A DNA stretch of 64,000 nucleotides, taken from positions 210,267 through 274,266 of the forward strand of contig NZ_JACXYY010000008.1 of the NCBI RefSeq assembly GCF_014779665.1. Direction: 5' to 3'. Source of the stretch: Nocardioides hwasunensis (GTDB lineage Bacteria; Actinomycetota; Actinomycetes; Propionibacteriales; Nocardioidaceae). How positions within the stretch are numbered: the stretch's first letter is position 1; every line of letters starts with the position of its first letter. Below, one piece after another: positions 33,763 to 42,534 of the stretch. Under the pieces are notes generated by a model. The model had not been told where the DNA came from, searched no databases, and was given only the letters and a program-made list of their open reading frames with translations. A program made the position numbers and the translations under genes.

Positions 33763-35534
33763 CACTGCCCACCCCCGTCAGGCCGGTCGATCGGGTCGAC
33801 CTCCAGCGCCAGGCTCGGCTGGAAGCCGCTCCACTCCGAGGCCACGATGTCAGGTCGCCGGAACTCCTCGTCGTCCCGCACCCAGGTGTGCCCGTCTCCG
33901 GTGCGCCGCAGGATGTAGCCGAGTCCGTGCGTGCGGTAGATCCGTCCGCCGGCAGCCTCGACGCCGGCGAGCAGCTGCGCGTCGACGAACCTGCGCACCC
34001 GCCGGAAGTCGCCCAGCGAGCGGAGCAGGCCGCGGTCGACGAGGATCGTGCCGCCGGCGATGAAGCGGGCGAACACCTCCGACGGGTGCCGGCGCCGCAC
34101 GGTGAGGGCCTCGCGACTGTCGTTGCCGTGGAGGTAGACGAACTCCGACGGCATCCCGACCACGTCGGCGCCGGAGAAGCGCCGGGCCATGAGCAGGTCG
34201 TGGACGGCGTCAGGGGCATACCAGTCGTCGTCGTCCATCTTGAGCAGCACCTCGCTCGACGCGGCCCGCGCGGCGGTGGTGAGCACGTCACCGAAGAACG
34301 TCGACTGCTCGAAGCCCAGCACCTGGTGCGGGCGGTCGCCGAGCGCCCGGCGTACGGCGTCGCGGTCGGGCTCGAAGCCGTGGGCGGCCAGCACCAGCTC
34401 GATCTCCGCGCCCCGCTGCCGGGCGACCTGCCGCAGCGCGAAGTCGAGCATGTCGGGCCGCCGGGTGGACAGCAGCACACTGACCGGCGGCAGGCCGACG
34501 TGGCGGGTGCCGGAGCGGTCGGCGAGCGCGGATCGCCACGCGAGCGTCGAGTGGTGGTCGAACGCCGCGCGCCGCACCGCGAGGCTGTGCTCCTCGCGAC
34601 GCAGCGGGTCGTCGAGGTCGACGGCGGCGTCCAGGGCCGCCGCCAGCGCGGGCGCGACGTCGAGCACGCCCTCGGTGACGACGGGGACGCCCGAGATGGC
34701 CAGCGCGAGGAGGTCGGCGGTCGGGGTGTGCGCGTCGAGGCGGACCCCCTGGAAGGCCCGGGCGGCCGCGACGACGTCCTCGGTGACGGGGCCCCGGCTG
34801 ATGCGGGAGAGCTCGACGACCGGGTGGTCCCAGTCCTTGCGGAAGCCGACAGGGTTGTAGACGCGCTCGTCGACCGGCTCGGGGCCGGGATCGGTGACGA
34901 CCGTCGGCGCGCGGTCGATGACGTGGTGGTCGGCGATCTCTCCACCACGACGGGCGACGACGACGTCCGGGGGGACGTCGCGTTCGGCCTCGCCGGCGCC
35001 CGAGACGTCCGGCAGCAGGACGGACCGGGCGTCCAGTCCCGGAGCGGCGGGACGACCGGCGTAGGCCACGACGAGGCCGCCGTGGGTGGTGTCGCCCGGC
35101 CCGGCGACCTGACGCGCCATCTCCATCACGACGAGCTGGGCGCGGGCACCGGAGGCGAAGCGGGCGACGGTCAGCACGCCTCGATCACCCGCCTCGCGGG
35201 CAGCGAGGTGCACCAACCGCGGCCACTCCGGTCGCGGCACGAGCACCCACGGGACGGGCGCGTCGGTCAGCCAGCAGGCGACGACCTTGCACTGCCCGAG
35301 GAGGGGTACGGCGCTGGCCATCCGCCGCAGCCGGGCGCGGTCCGCGGCCACGACGAGCACTGAGCCCCAGCCCTTGCGCGGGCCGTCGAGCGAGGAGAGC
35401 GGGACGATCGTCGGCTCGAGGCCGGGCACGTCCTCGATGCCGTGCAGCGCCTGGATCGCGAGGCGGTCGGCGTCGTCGACGAGCACCAGGGTGGGACCGG
35501 GCATCCGCACGTCGTGGAGCGGGTGGGGACTCAT
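33762..35534 (-). CDS. two-domain glycosyltransferase
   Basis: A 590-residue protein. The C-terminal part (from about residue 345) is a GT-A glycosyltransferase 2 domain (LPPVSVLLSTRRPDMLDFALRQ, then MDDDDWYAPDAVHDLL as acidic metal site). The N-terminal 330 residues resemble a GT-B/CgeB-like half (VVYNPVGFRKDW-type segment, ALAISGVPVVTEG near 285), so the protein may make two linkages or be a large capsule-type enzyme. It overlaps both neighbours by a few bases, indicating translational coupling. Confidence 0.75.
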   Translation of the reverse strand: MSPHPLHDVRMPGPTLVLVDDADRLAIQALHGIEDVPGLEPTIVPLSSLDGPRKGWGSVLVVAADRARLRRMASAVPLLGQCKVVACWLTDAPVPWVLVPRPEWPRLVHLAAREAGDRGVLTVARFASGARAQLVVMEMARQVAGPGDTTHGGLVVAYAGRPAAPGLDARSVLLPDVSGAGEAERDVPPDVVVARRGGEIADHHVIDRAPTVVTDPGPEPVDERVYNPVGFRKDWDHPVVELSRISRGPVTEDVVAAARAFQGVRLDAHTPTADLLALAISGVPVVTEGVLDVAPALAAALDAAVDLDDPLRREEHSLAVRRAAFDHHSTLAWRSALADRSGTRHVGLPPVSVLLSTRRPDMLDFALRQVARQRGAEIELVLAAHGFEPDRDAVRRALGDRPHQVLGFEQSTFFGDVLTTAARAASSEVLLKMDDDDWYAPDAVHDLLMARRFSGADVVGMPSEFVYLHGNDSREALTVRRRHPSEVFARFIAGGTILVDRGLLRSLGDFRRVRRFVDAQLLAGVEAAGGRIYRTHGLGYILRRTGDGHTWVRDDEEFRRPDIVASEWSGFQPSLALEVDPIDRPDGGGQ

Positions 35535-36469
35535 GGGCGCACCCTCTCCTTCAACGAGGCCGGCAGCGAGTGCTGGACCAGCGGACGGGGCTGGCGCCAG
35601 AGCCAGTCACGGCTGACGTGGTCGATGATGTGCACTCCCTCGGGGGCGGTCACCTTCACGAGTCCGCCGAGAGCCTCGGGGTCACCGTGGCGGATCGCCT
35701 CGTCGACCTCGAACTCGCGCAGCTTGCGGTAGAGCCGGGTGTTGGTGAAGTCGACACCGTCGCGGCGCCAGTGGGCGTACTCGTCGGCGTCGAGCCACTT
35801 GACCTCGAGCACCAGCCCCTGCTGGAGCACGACCCGCTCCACGCCGGACGGGAACTCGCGCAGCTCCCAGTCGAAGGCCTTCACGAAGGTGAAGTCCGGC
35901 CCCATCGGATAGATCCACGGCTCGAGGAAGCGCAGCGACAGGTCGAGCCAGCCGGTCGAGTCGTCGACCACGGTGAGCGGGTGGCGCGGCATCGCCACGA
36001 TCGCGCGGGCCGCCTCGAGCTGCCACGTGAGGTCGCGCAGGATCCCGGCGCCCTCGGGCGTGAGGACCATGTCACCGTCCCACTTCATCGAGTAGGTCGT
36101 GCGGACGTGGGAGAAGCACCAGTTGTAGAAGTGGGTGAGCGAGTGCACGCTCGTCGCCGGGGTGGCCAGGTGCTCGCCACCGGCCCGCGCGACCTGGTGG
36201 GGGTAGGCCAGGACCGTCAGCCGGTCGGCTGCGCCGCACTCCTCCGCGACCCGGCGCGCGACGTCGGCGGTGCCGTCGTCGGAGCCGTTGTCGACGAGCA
36301 GGACCTGCTGCACGGCCGAGAAGATCGGCGGCAGCACCCACGGCAGGTTGCGGGCCTCGTTGCGGACCCGGAACACGCACGTCAGGCCGGGCTCGAGCGG
36401 TTCCCCGGAGGACCACGGCCACGTGACGTCGTAGGCAGGGTCGCCCTCGAGCGAGACGATGTCGGCCAT
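35531..36469 (-). CDS. family 2 glycosyltransferase
   Basis: A 312-residue GT-A enzyme: GLTCVFRVRNEARNLPWVLPPI at 28-49, VLLVDNGSDDGTADVARR about 56-73, and MKWDGDMVL near 128 as DxD. The VRNEARNLP form of the N-terminal strand is typical of WcaA-like enzymes. No membrane segment. ATG 36469 overlaps the sulfotransferase stop (TGATG), and its own stop overlaps the next gene by ATGA. Confidence 0.85.
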   Translation of the reverse strand: MADIVSLEGDPAYDVTWPWSSGEPLEPGLTCVFRVRNEARNLPWVLPPIFSAVQQVLLVDNGSDDGTADVARRVAEECGAADRLTVLAYPHQVARAGGEHLATPATSVHSLTHFYNWCFSHVRTTYSMKWDGDMVLTPEGAGILRDLTWQLEAARAIVAMPRHPLTVVDDSTGWLDLSLRFLEPWIYPMGPDFTFVKAFDWELREFPSGVERVVLQQGLVLEVKWLDADEYAHWRRDGVDFTNTRLYRKLREFEVDEAIRHGDPEALGGLVKVTAPEGVHIIDHVSRDWLWRQPRPLVQHSLPASLKERVRP

Positions 36470-37530
36470 CAGGCGGGGCGCTCCCGGCCGATCGCCTTGC
36501 GCAGCCTCCGCCGAGCGGCCGGCGGCACCATCGCGCGGACGGCGTGGGGCACCCGGTCGGCCCCGCTGCGGGCGGTCGTCCTCGCGGGCGGCTGCTCGGC
36601 TGCCTCGCGACGCGCGTCCGCGGCCGCCGTACGTCGCTGGGCGACGACGGTCGAGTGCGCGAACGCCTCGGCGTCGGCGTACTGGTCGGCGTAGGCCACG
36701 CGGAGCTGGTCGCAGCGCGCCTGGGTGTCGGCCGAGTCGTCGGAGGCGAGCGCGTCGAGGGCCTGCCAGGTCTCGTCGGCTAGCTCACGCAGTCGCGTCG
36801 GCACCCCGATGTCGTCCCAGGTCATCGTCACCCGGCGCAACGACGGGTCGATGAAGCGGTGCACCTCGGCGATGTCGACGGCCATCGCGGTCTTCACGCC
36901 CGCCAGGTCGAAGGCCTCGCCGAGCGCGAAGACCGGCTGCGTCCAGTCGTCGAGCAGGTCGCCGTAGCGGACGAACGCCCGCTGCTGGCCGCGGGTCGCG
37001 CGCTCGGTGTGGAGCATGATGTTGATCCACGCGGCGGTGCGGGTGATCGCGCCCTGGTCGGAGCCGGCGCCCATCTGGCCGTAGTACTTCTGCTTCGAGC
37101 CGACGACCTCGGTCACCGGCCGCAGCATGGTGACGTACGACGACGTGGCCGCGCAGCGGTCGGCGGACGCGCGCCACAGGCCGAGGAACCAGGCGGCGCG
37201 GGGGTCCTTGATGACCAGCTCATCGCCGACGGCGAACTGCTCCTCGAGCCAGGCCGTCACGCGCTCACGGGTGGCGTGGTCGCCGCTGGTGGTGCCGGTG
37301 TCGAGCCAGGCGCGCGGGCGGGCGTCGGAGACCTGGACGTTGCTGCGCGCGAGCAGCTCGGTGTGGAGGTCGACGACCCAGCGGGGCTCGCCGAAGCCCT
37401 TGGGGTTGGTGGCGTCGGCCACGACCTCCGGCTGCGGGACGTGGAGGCCCAGGGTGCGCAGCGTGCCGGCCATCGTGCTCGTGCCGCTGCGGCCCGAGCC
37501 GACCACGTACACGACACGCCTCTGGCTCAT
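36469..37530 (-). CDS. sulfotransferase family protein
   Basis: A 353-residue protein with the 5'-phosphosulfate loop VVGSGRSGTSTMAGTL (residues 9-24) of PAPS-dependent sulfotransferases and a second segment LVIKDPRAAWFLGLW near 110 holding the 3'-phosphate-binding Arg region. The C-terminal 60 residues are basic and Ala-rich. ATG 37530 has TAGGGT 6 nt upstream. As first gene of a block with three glycosyltransferases it probably sulfates a cell-surface glycan or glycolipid (inferred from context). Confidence 0.78.
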   Translation of the reverse strand: MSQRRVVYVVGSGRSGTSTMAGTLRTLGLHVPQPEVVADATNPKGFGEPRWVVDLHTELLARSNVQVSDARPRAWLDTGTTSGDHATRERVTAWLEEQFAVGDELVIKDPRAAWFLGLWRASADRCAATSSYVTMLRPVTEVVGSKQKYYGQMGAGSDQGAITRTAAWINIMLHTERATRGQQRAFVRYGDLLDDWTQPVFALGEAFDLAGVKTAMAVDIAEVHRFIDPSLRRVTMTWDDIGVPTRLRELADETWQALDALASDDSADTQARCDQLRVAYADQYADAEAFAHSTVVAQRRTAAADARREAAEQPPARTTARSGADRVPHAVRAMVPPAARRRLRKAIGRERPA

Positions 37531-37587
37531 GACCCGACCCTATCGGTGGGGCTCAGGCGTCTGGGGGCCCGTCGCCTGCTCGCGTCG

Positions 37588-38094
37588 TCAGAGGGGGAGC
37601 TGTCCCGTCCTCGCGCGGTGACGCACCCGGAACCAGCCGTAGACCATCACGACGAGGGCGACCATGCCCAGGCCCCACCCGATCATCGATCCCCATGCCT
37701 TCTCGCTCGTCGTGCGCCACTCGCCGCGCTGCTCGTAGACGGTGATGGTGTCGCCGGCCTCGGCCTCGCCGAGGCGGCGCAGCTGGTAGAGCGCGGAGGC
37801 GTCCTTGCCGTCGGGGAGCTGGAAGTGGATCGAGGCGTACTCCGGCGAGCCGTCGCCGGGCCGGCTCCGACCGAGGGCCTCGAACCCGAGCACGGTCGCC
37901 TCCTGCGCCTGCACCCCCGCGGGGGGCTGGCGACTGTCCCAGAAGTCGTAGAGCCGCCACCCGACGACGACCATCATGAACACCAGCAGCGCCAGCGCGA
38001 CCCGCGTCATCCCGTAGCTGTTCTTCGCCGCGCCCGCGGAGAACCCCTCGTCCCGCGCTCGTGCCGGGTCGGGGACGGGTCGGTCGCGGTCCAT
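37588..38094 (-). CDS. DUF3592-like membrane protein
   Basis: A 168-residue protein with a charged cytoplasmic N-terminus, a transmembrane helix at about 30-47 (RVALALLVFMMVVVGWRLYDF), an extracytoplasmic beta domain (ATVLGFEALGRSRPGDGSPEYASIHFQLPDG ... ALYQLRRLGEAEAGDTITVYEQRGEWR) and a second helix near 135-155. This is the layout of DUF3592 proteins, function unknown. ATG 38094 has CAGACT 7 nt upstream (leaderless type). Confidence 0.75.
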   Translation of the reverse strand: MDRDRPVPDPARARDEGFSAGAAKNSYGMTRVALALLVFMMVVVGWRLYDFWDSRQPPAGVQAQEATVLGFEALGRSRPGDGSPEYASIHFQLPDGKDASALYQLRRLGEAEAGDTITVYEQRGEWRTTSEKAWGSMIGWGLGMVALVVMVYGWFRVRHRARTGQLPL

Positions 38095-38126
38095 GTCGGT
38101 GAGTCTGCCAAACGAGCGCTGGGCGC

Positions 38127-38220
38127 GGAGGTCCCGGACGCCGAGCTCCGTTGGTCGAGGAGGTCCCGGACACCGAGCTCCGTTGGTCGAGGAGGTCGCG
38201 CAGCGACCGTCACGAGACCC
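38127..38220 (+). repeat. 32-bp tandem repeat ending in a GTTGGTCGAGG...CGAGACC element
   Basis: A 32-bp unit starting GGAGGTCCCGGAC and ending CCGTTGGTCGA occurs at 38127-38158 and 38159-38190; its first bases recur at 38191. The last part, 38181-38220, is a full repeat element: CGTTGGTCGAGGA, core hairpin GGTCGC-GCA-GCGACC, then GTCACGAGACCC. It abuts the stop codon of the GIY-YIG gene (38222-38224). Confidence 0.8.
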
Positions 38221-38221
38221 C

Positions 38222-38539
38222 TCAGCCCTGGTCTGCCGACCCCCGCCGGGCCTGCACGGCAGCCCAGCTCCGACTGGACAGCGGGCTCAGGTCGTCCGTA
38301 CGACCGTCGATCAGCGCCTTCCGTTTCGCGCGCGACCAACCCTGGACCCGCTTCTCCATCGCGTACGCGTCCTCGACGCGGTCGTAGTAGCCGCACCACG
38401 CCAGCGTCACCGGGCGCCGACGCCGCGTGTACGCCGCACCGAGGCCGAGGTTGTGCTCGGCGATCCGGCGCTCGAGGTCCCAGGTGCTGCCGACGTAGAA
38501 GCTGCCGTCGGCGCACTCGAGGATGTAGACGTGCGGCAT
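38222..38539 (-). CDS. GIY-YIG nuclease family protein (UPF0213/YhbQ-like)
   Basis: A 105-residue single-domain nuclease: HVYILECADGSFYVGSTWDLERRIAEHN holds the GIY (VYI 4-6) and YIG (YVG 15-17) strands with Arg25 and His29, and Glu62 in AMEKRVQGWSR is the metal ligand. All key residues are present. Such stand-alone domains have unknown cellular roles. Here it is enclosed by inverted structured repeats: a left copy ends 1 bp from its stop and a right copy begins 68 bp before its start. GAGGGG precedes the ATG. Confidence 0.88.
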   Translation of the reverse strand: MPHVYILECADGSFYVGSTWDLERRIAEHNLGLGAAYTRRRRPVTLAWCGYYDRVEDAYAMEKRVQGWSRAKRKALIDGRTDDLSPLSSRSWAAVQARRGSADQG

Positions 38540-38603
38540 GCCCCTCAGGCTGTCGCGGCGAGGGGCGCGCTCGTCAGGGGCTCGGAGGATCTGTGGACAG
38601 GGA

Positions 38604-38855
38604 ACCGGGTCTCGTGACAGGCGCCAGGGCGCCTTCCTCGACCAACGATGCCCGGCCCCCGACCCGGTGGTCGAGGAGGTCGCCCAGCGACCGTCACGAG
38701 ACCCCCCAGCCCAGAACCGCCCGACCCACGTGACCGGGTCTCGTGACAGGCGCCAGGGCGCCTTCCTCGACCAACGATGCCCGGCCCCCGACCCGGTGGT
38801 CGAGGAGGTCGCCCAGCGACCGTCACGAGACCCCCCAGCCCCGAACCGCCCGACC
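38604..38855. repeat. 129-bp tandem duplication, each unit an imperfect palindrome
   Basis: Unit 1 (38604-38732) and unit 2 (38733-38855) are nearly identical, with period 129. In each, an inverted element (38607-38647 and 38736-38776; core AGGCGCC-CT-GGCGCCT read on the minus strand) is followed by a direct element (38666-38706 and 38795-38835; core GGTCGC-CCA-GCGACC). All four share GGTCGAGGA and TCACGAGACC ends. The block fills the 341-bp gap between the GIY-YIG and GH1 genes; no gene is seen in it. Confidence 0.88.
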
Positions 38856-38880
38856 AACGGTGGCGCGCCGCCGCAGGCTC

Positions 38881-40230
38881 CTAGAGGTGCTGGGGCTGGG
38901 CCTTGATCAGGTCGGCGTACCACTGGAACGACTTCTTCCGCGTCCGCTCCAACGTCTCGAAGTCGACGTGGACGAGGCCGAAGCGCTGGGTGTAGCCCTC
39001 GGCCCACTCGAAGTTGTCCATCAGCGACCACGTGTAGTAGCCGCGGACGTCGACGCCGCGGGTGATGGCCTCGGAGACCGCGTTGAGGTGGGAGCGGAGG
39101 TAGTCGATGCGGGGCTGGTCGTCGACGACGCCGTGCTCGTCGGGACCCATGTTGTAGCTGCAGCCCGACTCGGTGATCATGATCGGCGGCAGGGCCGCGC
39201 GGAAGCGGGCACGGAACATGACCAGCCACTCGCGCAGCGCGTCGGGCACGATCGGCCAGCCGAAGTCGGTGGTCGGGTAGCCGACGACCTCGCGCATCTC
39301 GAAGGGGATGTCCGACTCCTCGTCGGCCGCGGCGATGCGCATCGGGTTGTAGTAGTTGACGCCGTAGAAGTCGAGCGGCTGGCGGATGGTGGCCAGGTCG
39401 CCGTCGCGCATCACGTCGTCGAACAGCGGCATCAGGTCGACCGGGTAGCGACCGAGCAGCATCGGCTCGAGGAACATGCCGTTCCACAGCGCGTCGAAGA
39501 TCTTGGAGATGCCGACGTCGGCGTCGTCGTCGCTGGCCGGCCAGATCGGGGCGTGGTTGTTGGCACAGCCGACCGACTCCGCGCCCGCCCGGCGCAGCTC
39601 GATCGCCGCGCGGCCGTGGGCCATCAGCAGGTGGTGGGCCGAGGCCAGGCACTCGAAGAGCATCGCCTTGCCGGGGGCGTGACTGCCCATGCCGTAGCCG
39701 AGGATCGAGGCGACGTTGGGCTCGTTGACCGGGATCCAGTGCTCGACGCGGTCGGCGAACTTCTCGCCCACGAGGGCGGCGTACTCCGCGAACCGGTCGA
39801 CGGTGCTGCGGTTGAGCCAGCCACCGTCGTCCTCGAGCGCCTGCGGCAGGTCCCAGTGGTAGAGCGTGACCATCGGCTGCTGGCCGTGGGCGAGCAGGGT
39901 GTCGATGAGCCGGTCGTAGAAGGCCAGGCCCCTCGCGTTGGCCGGCCCCCGCCCGTCGGGCTGGATCCGTGGCCACGCGATGGAGAAGCGGTAGCCCCCG
40001 GTCCCGAGCTCCTGCATGAGCGCGACGTCCTCGTCGACACGGTGGTAGTGGTCGCACGCGACCGCGCCGCTGCTGCCGTCGGCGATCCGGTCCGGCTCGG
40101 CGCAGAACGTGTCCCAGATGCTCGGGCCGCGCCCGTCCTCGGCCGCGGCGCCCTCGATCTGGTAGGCCGCGGTGCTGGTCCCGAACCGGAAGCCGGGCGG
40201 GAGCAGGGGGACGTCATGCGGGGAAGCCAC
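38881..40230 (-). CDS. GH1 beta-glucosidase
   Basis: A 449-residue GH1 enzyme: FRFGTSTAAYQIEGAA 14-29, acid/base Glu170 in IPVNEPNVAS, nucleophile Glu354 in IMITESGCSYN, and the aglycone-side WSLMDNFEWAEGY motif. It is about 45 residues shorter at the N-terminus than the other GH1 of this window (9348-10832) and clearly diverged. The only in-frame start near the GH1 domain is GTG 40230; upstream ATGs are out of frame. Cytoplasmic; no transporter or repressor site adjoins it. Confidence 0.9.
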   Translation of the reverse strand: MASPHDVPLLPPGFRFGTSTAAYQIEGAAAEDGRGPSIWDTFCAEPDRIADGSSGAVACDHYHRVDEDVALMQELGTGGYRFSIAWPRIQPDGRGPANARGLAFYDRLIDTLLAHGQQPMVTLYHWDLPQALEDDGGWLNRSTVDRFAEYAALVGEKFADRVEHWIPVNEPNVASILGYGMGSHAPGKAMLFECLASAHHLLMAHGRAAIELRRAGAESVGCANNHAPIWPASDDDADVGISKIFDALWNGMFLEPMLLGRYPVDLMPLFDDVMRDGDLATIRQPLDFYGVNYYNPMRIAAADEESDIPFEMREVVGYPTTDFGWPIVPDALREWLVMFRARFRAALPPIMITESGCSYNMGPDEHGVVDDQPRIDYLRSHLNAVSEAITRGVDVRGYYTWSLMDNFEWAEGYTQRFGLVHVDFETLERTRKKSFQWYADLIKAQPQHL

Positions 40231-40248
40231 ATCGGCGAAGATATCGGC

Positions 40249-40935
40249 ATGACCATGGCCCTGTACGCCGGTTCCGACAGGTCGTCGGAGACCGTCAAGG
40301 GGCGGTTGACCAGGCATTCCTTCTCGTTCGGGTCCCACTACGACCCCGCCAACCTCGGCTTCGGGCCCCTCGTCTGCCACAACGACGACCGGCTGGAGCC
40401 GGGCGGGGGCTACCCCGACCACCCGCACTCCGAGCTCGAGATCGTCACGTGGGTGCTCGAGGGCGCGCTCGTCCACACCGACTCCGCGCGTTCGGGCGAG
40501 CAGCACGTGGTCGGGGCCGGGCGCGCCCAGGTGCTCTCGGCGGGTTCCGGCGTCCGTCACAGCGAGGTCGCCGACCCCGCGTCCGGACGCTGCCGGTTCG
40601 TGCAGGCGTGGCTGGCGCCGAGCGAGCCGGGCACCGAGCCGGCGTACGTCCTCGGCGAGGCGCCGCTGCCCGGCTCCGGGCTGGTCGAGGTGGCGGGCGG
40701 GAGCGGCCTCCCGATCGGGACGACCGGTGCGCGGCTGCTGCTCGCCCGGCTCGCGGCCGGTCAGTCCGCGACCCTGCCCGAGGACCCGCGCCAGCACGTC
40801 TTCGCGGCCACCGGGGCCGTCTCGCTCGGACCCGAGTCGCTGCGGGCGGGCGACGCCGTACGCATCGAGGACGAGCCCGGGCACGCGGTCACCGCGAGCG
40901 AGGACACCGAGCTCCTCGTCTGGTCGTTCGCCTGA
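40249..40935 (+). CDS. pirin family protein
   Basis: A 228-residue bicupin: metal ligands of the N-terminal cupin are His58 and His60 (DHPHSELEIVTWVLEGALVHTD) and His104 and Glu106 (GVRHSEVAD), matching the pirin HxH...HxE set. Bacterial pirins include quercetinase-like dioxygenases and regulators of pyruvate metabolism. ATG 40249 is chosen; ATG 40216 (overlapping the divergent glucosidase gene) or 40255 are alternatives since no clear ribosome site is seen. Confidence 0.87.
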   Translation: MTMALYAGSDRSSETVKGRLTRHSFSFGSHYDPANLGFGPLVCHNDDRLEPGGGYPDHPHSELEIVTWVLEGALVHTDSARSGEQHVVGAGRAQVLSAGSGVRHSEVADPASGRCRFVQAWLAPSEPGTEPAYVLGEAPLPGSGLVEVAGGSGLPIGTTGARLLLARLAAGQSATLPEDPRQHVFAATGAVSLGPESLRAGDAVRIEDEPGHAVTASEDTELLVWSFA

Positions 40936-40951
40936 GGCCTATGCTCCCGAG

Positions 40952-42496
40952 ATGAGATGGCCTCGGGCGATGGTGATGGGTGCGATCGTCCTGGTGGTGG
41001 CCCCGGCCACGGCCCTCCCCGCCTCCGCCGAGCAGGCGGGCGCCGTGCCCCCGCACCCGGCCTCGCCCCTGGCGGGCCTGCCGCGCGACGTCGCCCACGG
41101 GCAGGTCGTCCGGCTCGTCGACGGTGATCGCTACGAAGTCACCCGCTCCGCCGGCGGCAAGGAGATCCAGGGCCGCCGCCGGGACGCGGCGACGGGTGAG
41201 TGGAGCGGCTACACGACGGTCTTCCGGCAGTCGGGTCTGCGCTGCTGGAACGTGCAGGCCCGCGGCGCCGGGACCGGCGTCGCGGTGACCTTCGAGTGCG
41301 GGCTTGCCCTCGTCGAGCCCGACGAGGGCAAGCCCTACGCCGCGGCGAGCGCGGACACGACGCACTGGCAGTCACGCCGGCTCCCCGGCTACCTGTGGGG
41401 TGCGCCGGCGATCTCGCCCGCGGGCACCTGGGCGGCGTGGCTGCGGGGCCGCGACTACATGACCTGGAGCCTCGACAGCGGCTTCGCGCAGCACCGGACG
41501 ACCCGGTCGACGGGCCGGTTCGAGGGTGCCCAGGCGCCCCTGGTCGCCGACGACGGCAGCGTCACGGTGGCATGGGCGAGCTCGGCGCGCTGCACCACCA
41601 CATTCGACACCTACCTCGCCGCCGGCGAGCCCACGCGGGAGGTCGTCACCGACCCGCGGGCCTGCGACGACTTCGTGACGAGCCTCGACGCGCGCACCGT
41701 GCTGCTGGGCGACACCGGGGACCGGTGGGCCGTGACCCGGCTGACGCGTGCCGACGAGACGTCGCCGTGGGCCGTGACCGCCGTCGCCCCCCTTCTGGCG
41801 CCCGGCCTGGTGACCGACACCTTCGAGCCGGACTTCGCACCCCACCTCCTCGACGCCCCGGAGCTCCCGCTCGCCGTCGTGGCGAACTCCGGCGACGACC
41901 TCGGCGTGCAGCTCTACGACCCGGTGGCCCAGGCCTGGCAGGCCCCGCTCCCCCTCCTCTCCCGCCCGGGCGGGTCGCGGTGCTCCTTCGAGGACGACGC
42001 CACGAGCCGGATCGGCTTCTACGCGCTGACGCTCCGCTGCCGCGGCGGGGAGCGCCGGGTGGTCACCTCGACGGACGGTGCGACGTGGCAGGCGCTGGCG
42101 ATGCGCTCCCGGATCGTCGGGCGCAACGACCGGGCGGGCCTCCTCGCCGTGCCCGTGCGCACGAGGACGGTCGTGCTCTCCCGCGGCGCCGACCCGCTCG
42201 ACCTGCCGGTCACCGTCGACCGCAGGTGCGACGTCGTCCACCCGGTCGCGCGCGACCGCGTCCTTCGCGTCACGGCCACCGCGACCAGTGCGGGCTGGCC
42301 GGCCCTGCTCCAGCGCTCCACCGACCAGGGGTGGCGCACCGTGCGGCGGCTCGACCTCCCGCACGTCGGCACCTGCCGCCGGGTCTCACCGGGCGGCGTG
42401 GGCGGGGCGGACTTCCAGCTGGGCAGCCGGCGCGGGACGCTCGACCTCCGGTTCGTCCACCGCGGCGGGCGCTGGGACGTACGCCGGATGCGCTGA
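40952..42496 (+). CDS. secreted protein of unknown function
   Basis: A 514-residue exported protein with a signal peptide 1-26 (RWPRAMVMGAIVLVVAPATALPASA). The mature part has six or more Cys and many repeats of a strand-turn pattern (SPAGTWAAWL, ADDGSVTVAW, DRAGLLAVPV), suggesting a beta-propeller-like fold, but no family was recognised. ATG 40952 is preceded by TATGCT and 6 nt (leaderless), which decides it over upstream in-frame codons. It sits alone between the pirin gene and a repeat copy at 42502. Confidence 0.6.
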   Translation: MRWPRAMVMGAIVLVVAPATALPASAEQAGAVPPHPASPLAGLPRDVAHGQVVRLVDGDRYEVTRSAGGKEIQGRRRDAATGEWSGYTTVFRQSGLRCWNVQARGAGTGVAVTFECGLALVEPDEGKPYAAASADTTHWQSRRLPGYLWGAPAISPAGTWAAWLRGRDYMTWSLDSGFAQHRTTRSTGRFEGAQAPLVADDGSVTVAWASSARCTTTFDTYLAAGEPTREVVTDPRACDDFVTSLDARTVLLGDTGDRWAVTRLTRADETSPWAVTAVAPLLAPGLVTDTFEPDFAPHLLDAPELPLAVVANSGDDLGVQLYDPVAQAWQAPLPLLSRPGGSRCSFEDDATSRIGFYALTLRCRGGERRVVTSTDGATWQALAMRSRIVGRNDRAGLLAVPVRTRTVVLSRGADPLDLPVTVDRRCDVVHPVARDRVLRVTATATSAGWPALLQRSTDQGWRTVRRLDLPHVGTCRRVSPGGVGGADFQLGSRRGTLDLRFVHRGGRWDVRRMR

Positions 42497-42501
42497 GCCT
42501 G

Positions 42502-42527
42502 GGTCTCGACACGCTCGCTGCTCAACC
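42502..42527 (-). repeat. short GGTTGAG...CGAGACC repeat copy
   Basis: On the minus strand: GGTTGAGCAGCGAGCGTG then TCGAGACC, a 26-bp shortened member of the family at 32138-32175, lying between two convergent genes (stops at 42496 and 42535). It is too short to form a strong terminator. Confidence 0.6.
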
Positions 42528-42534
42528 GCGGCGA

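Noticed and set aside
38222..40057. 611-residue frame fusing the GIY-YIG nuclease to upstream sequence
   Set aside because: The upstream part is antisense-frame shadow of the GH1 gene plus repeat DNA; the nuclease domain starts exactly at ATG 38539.
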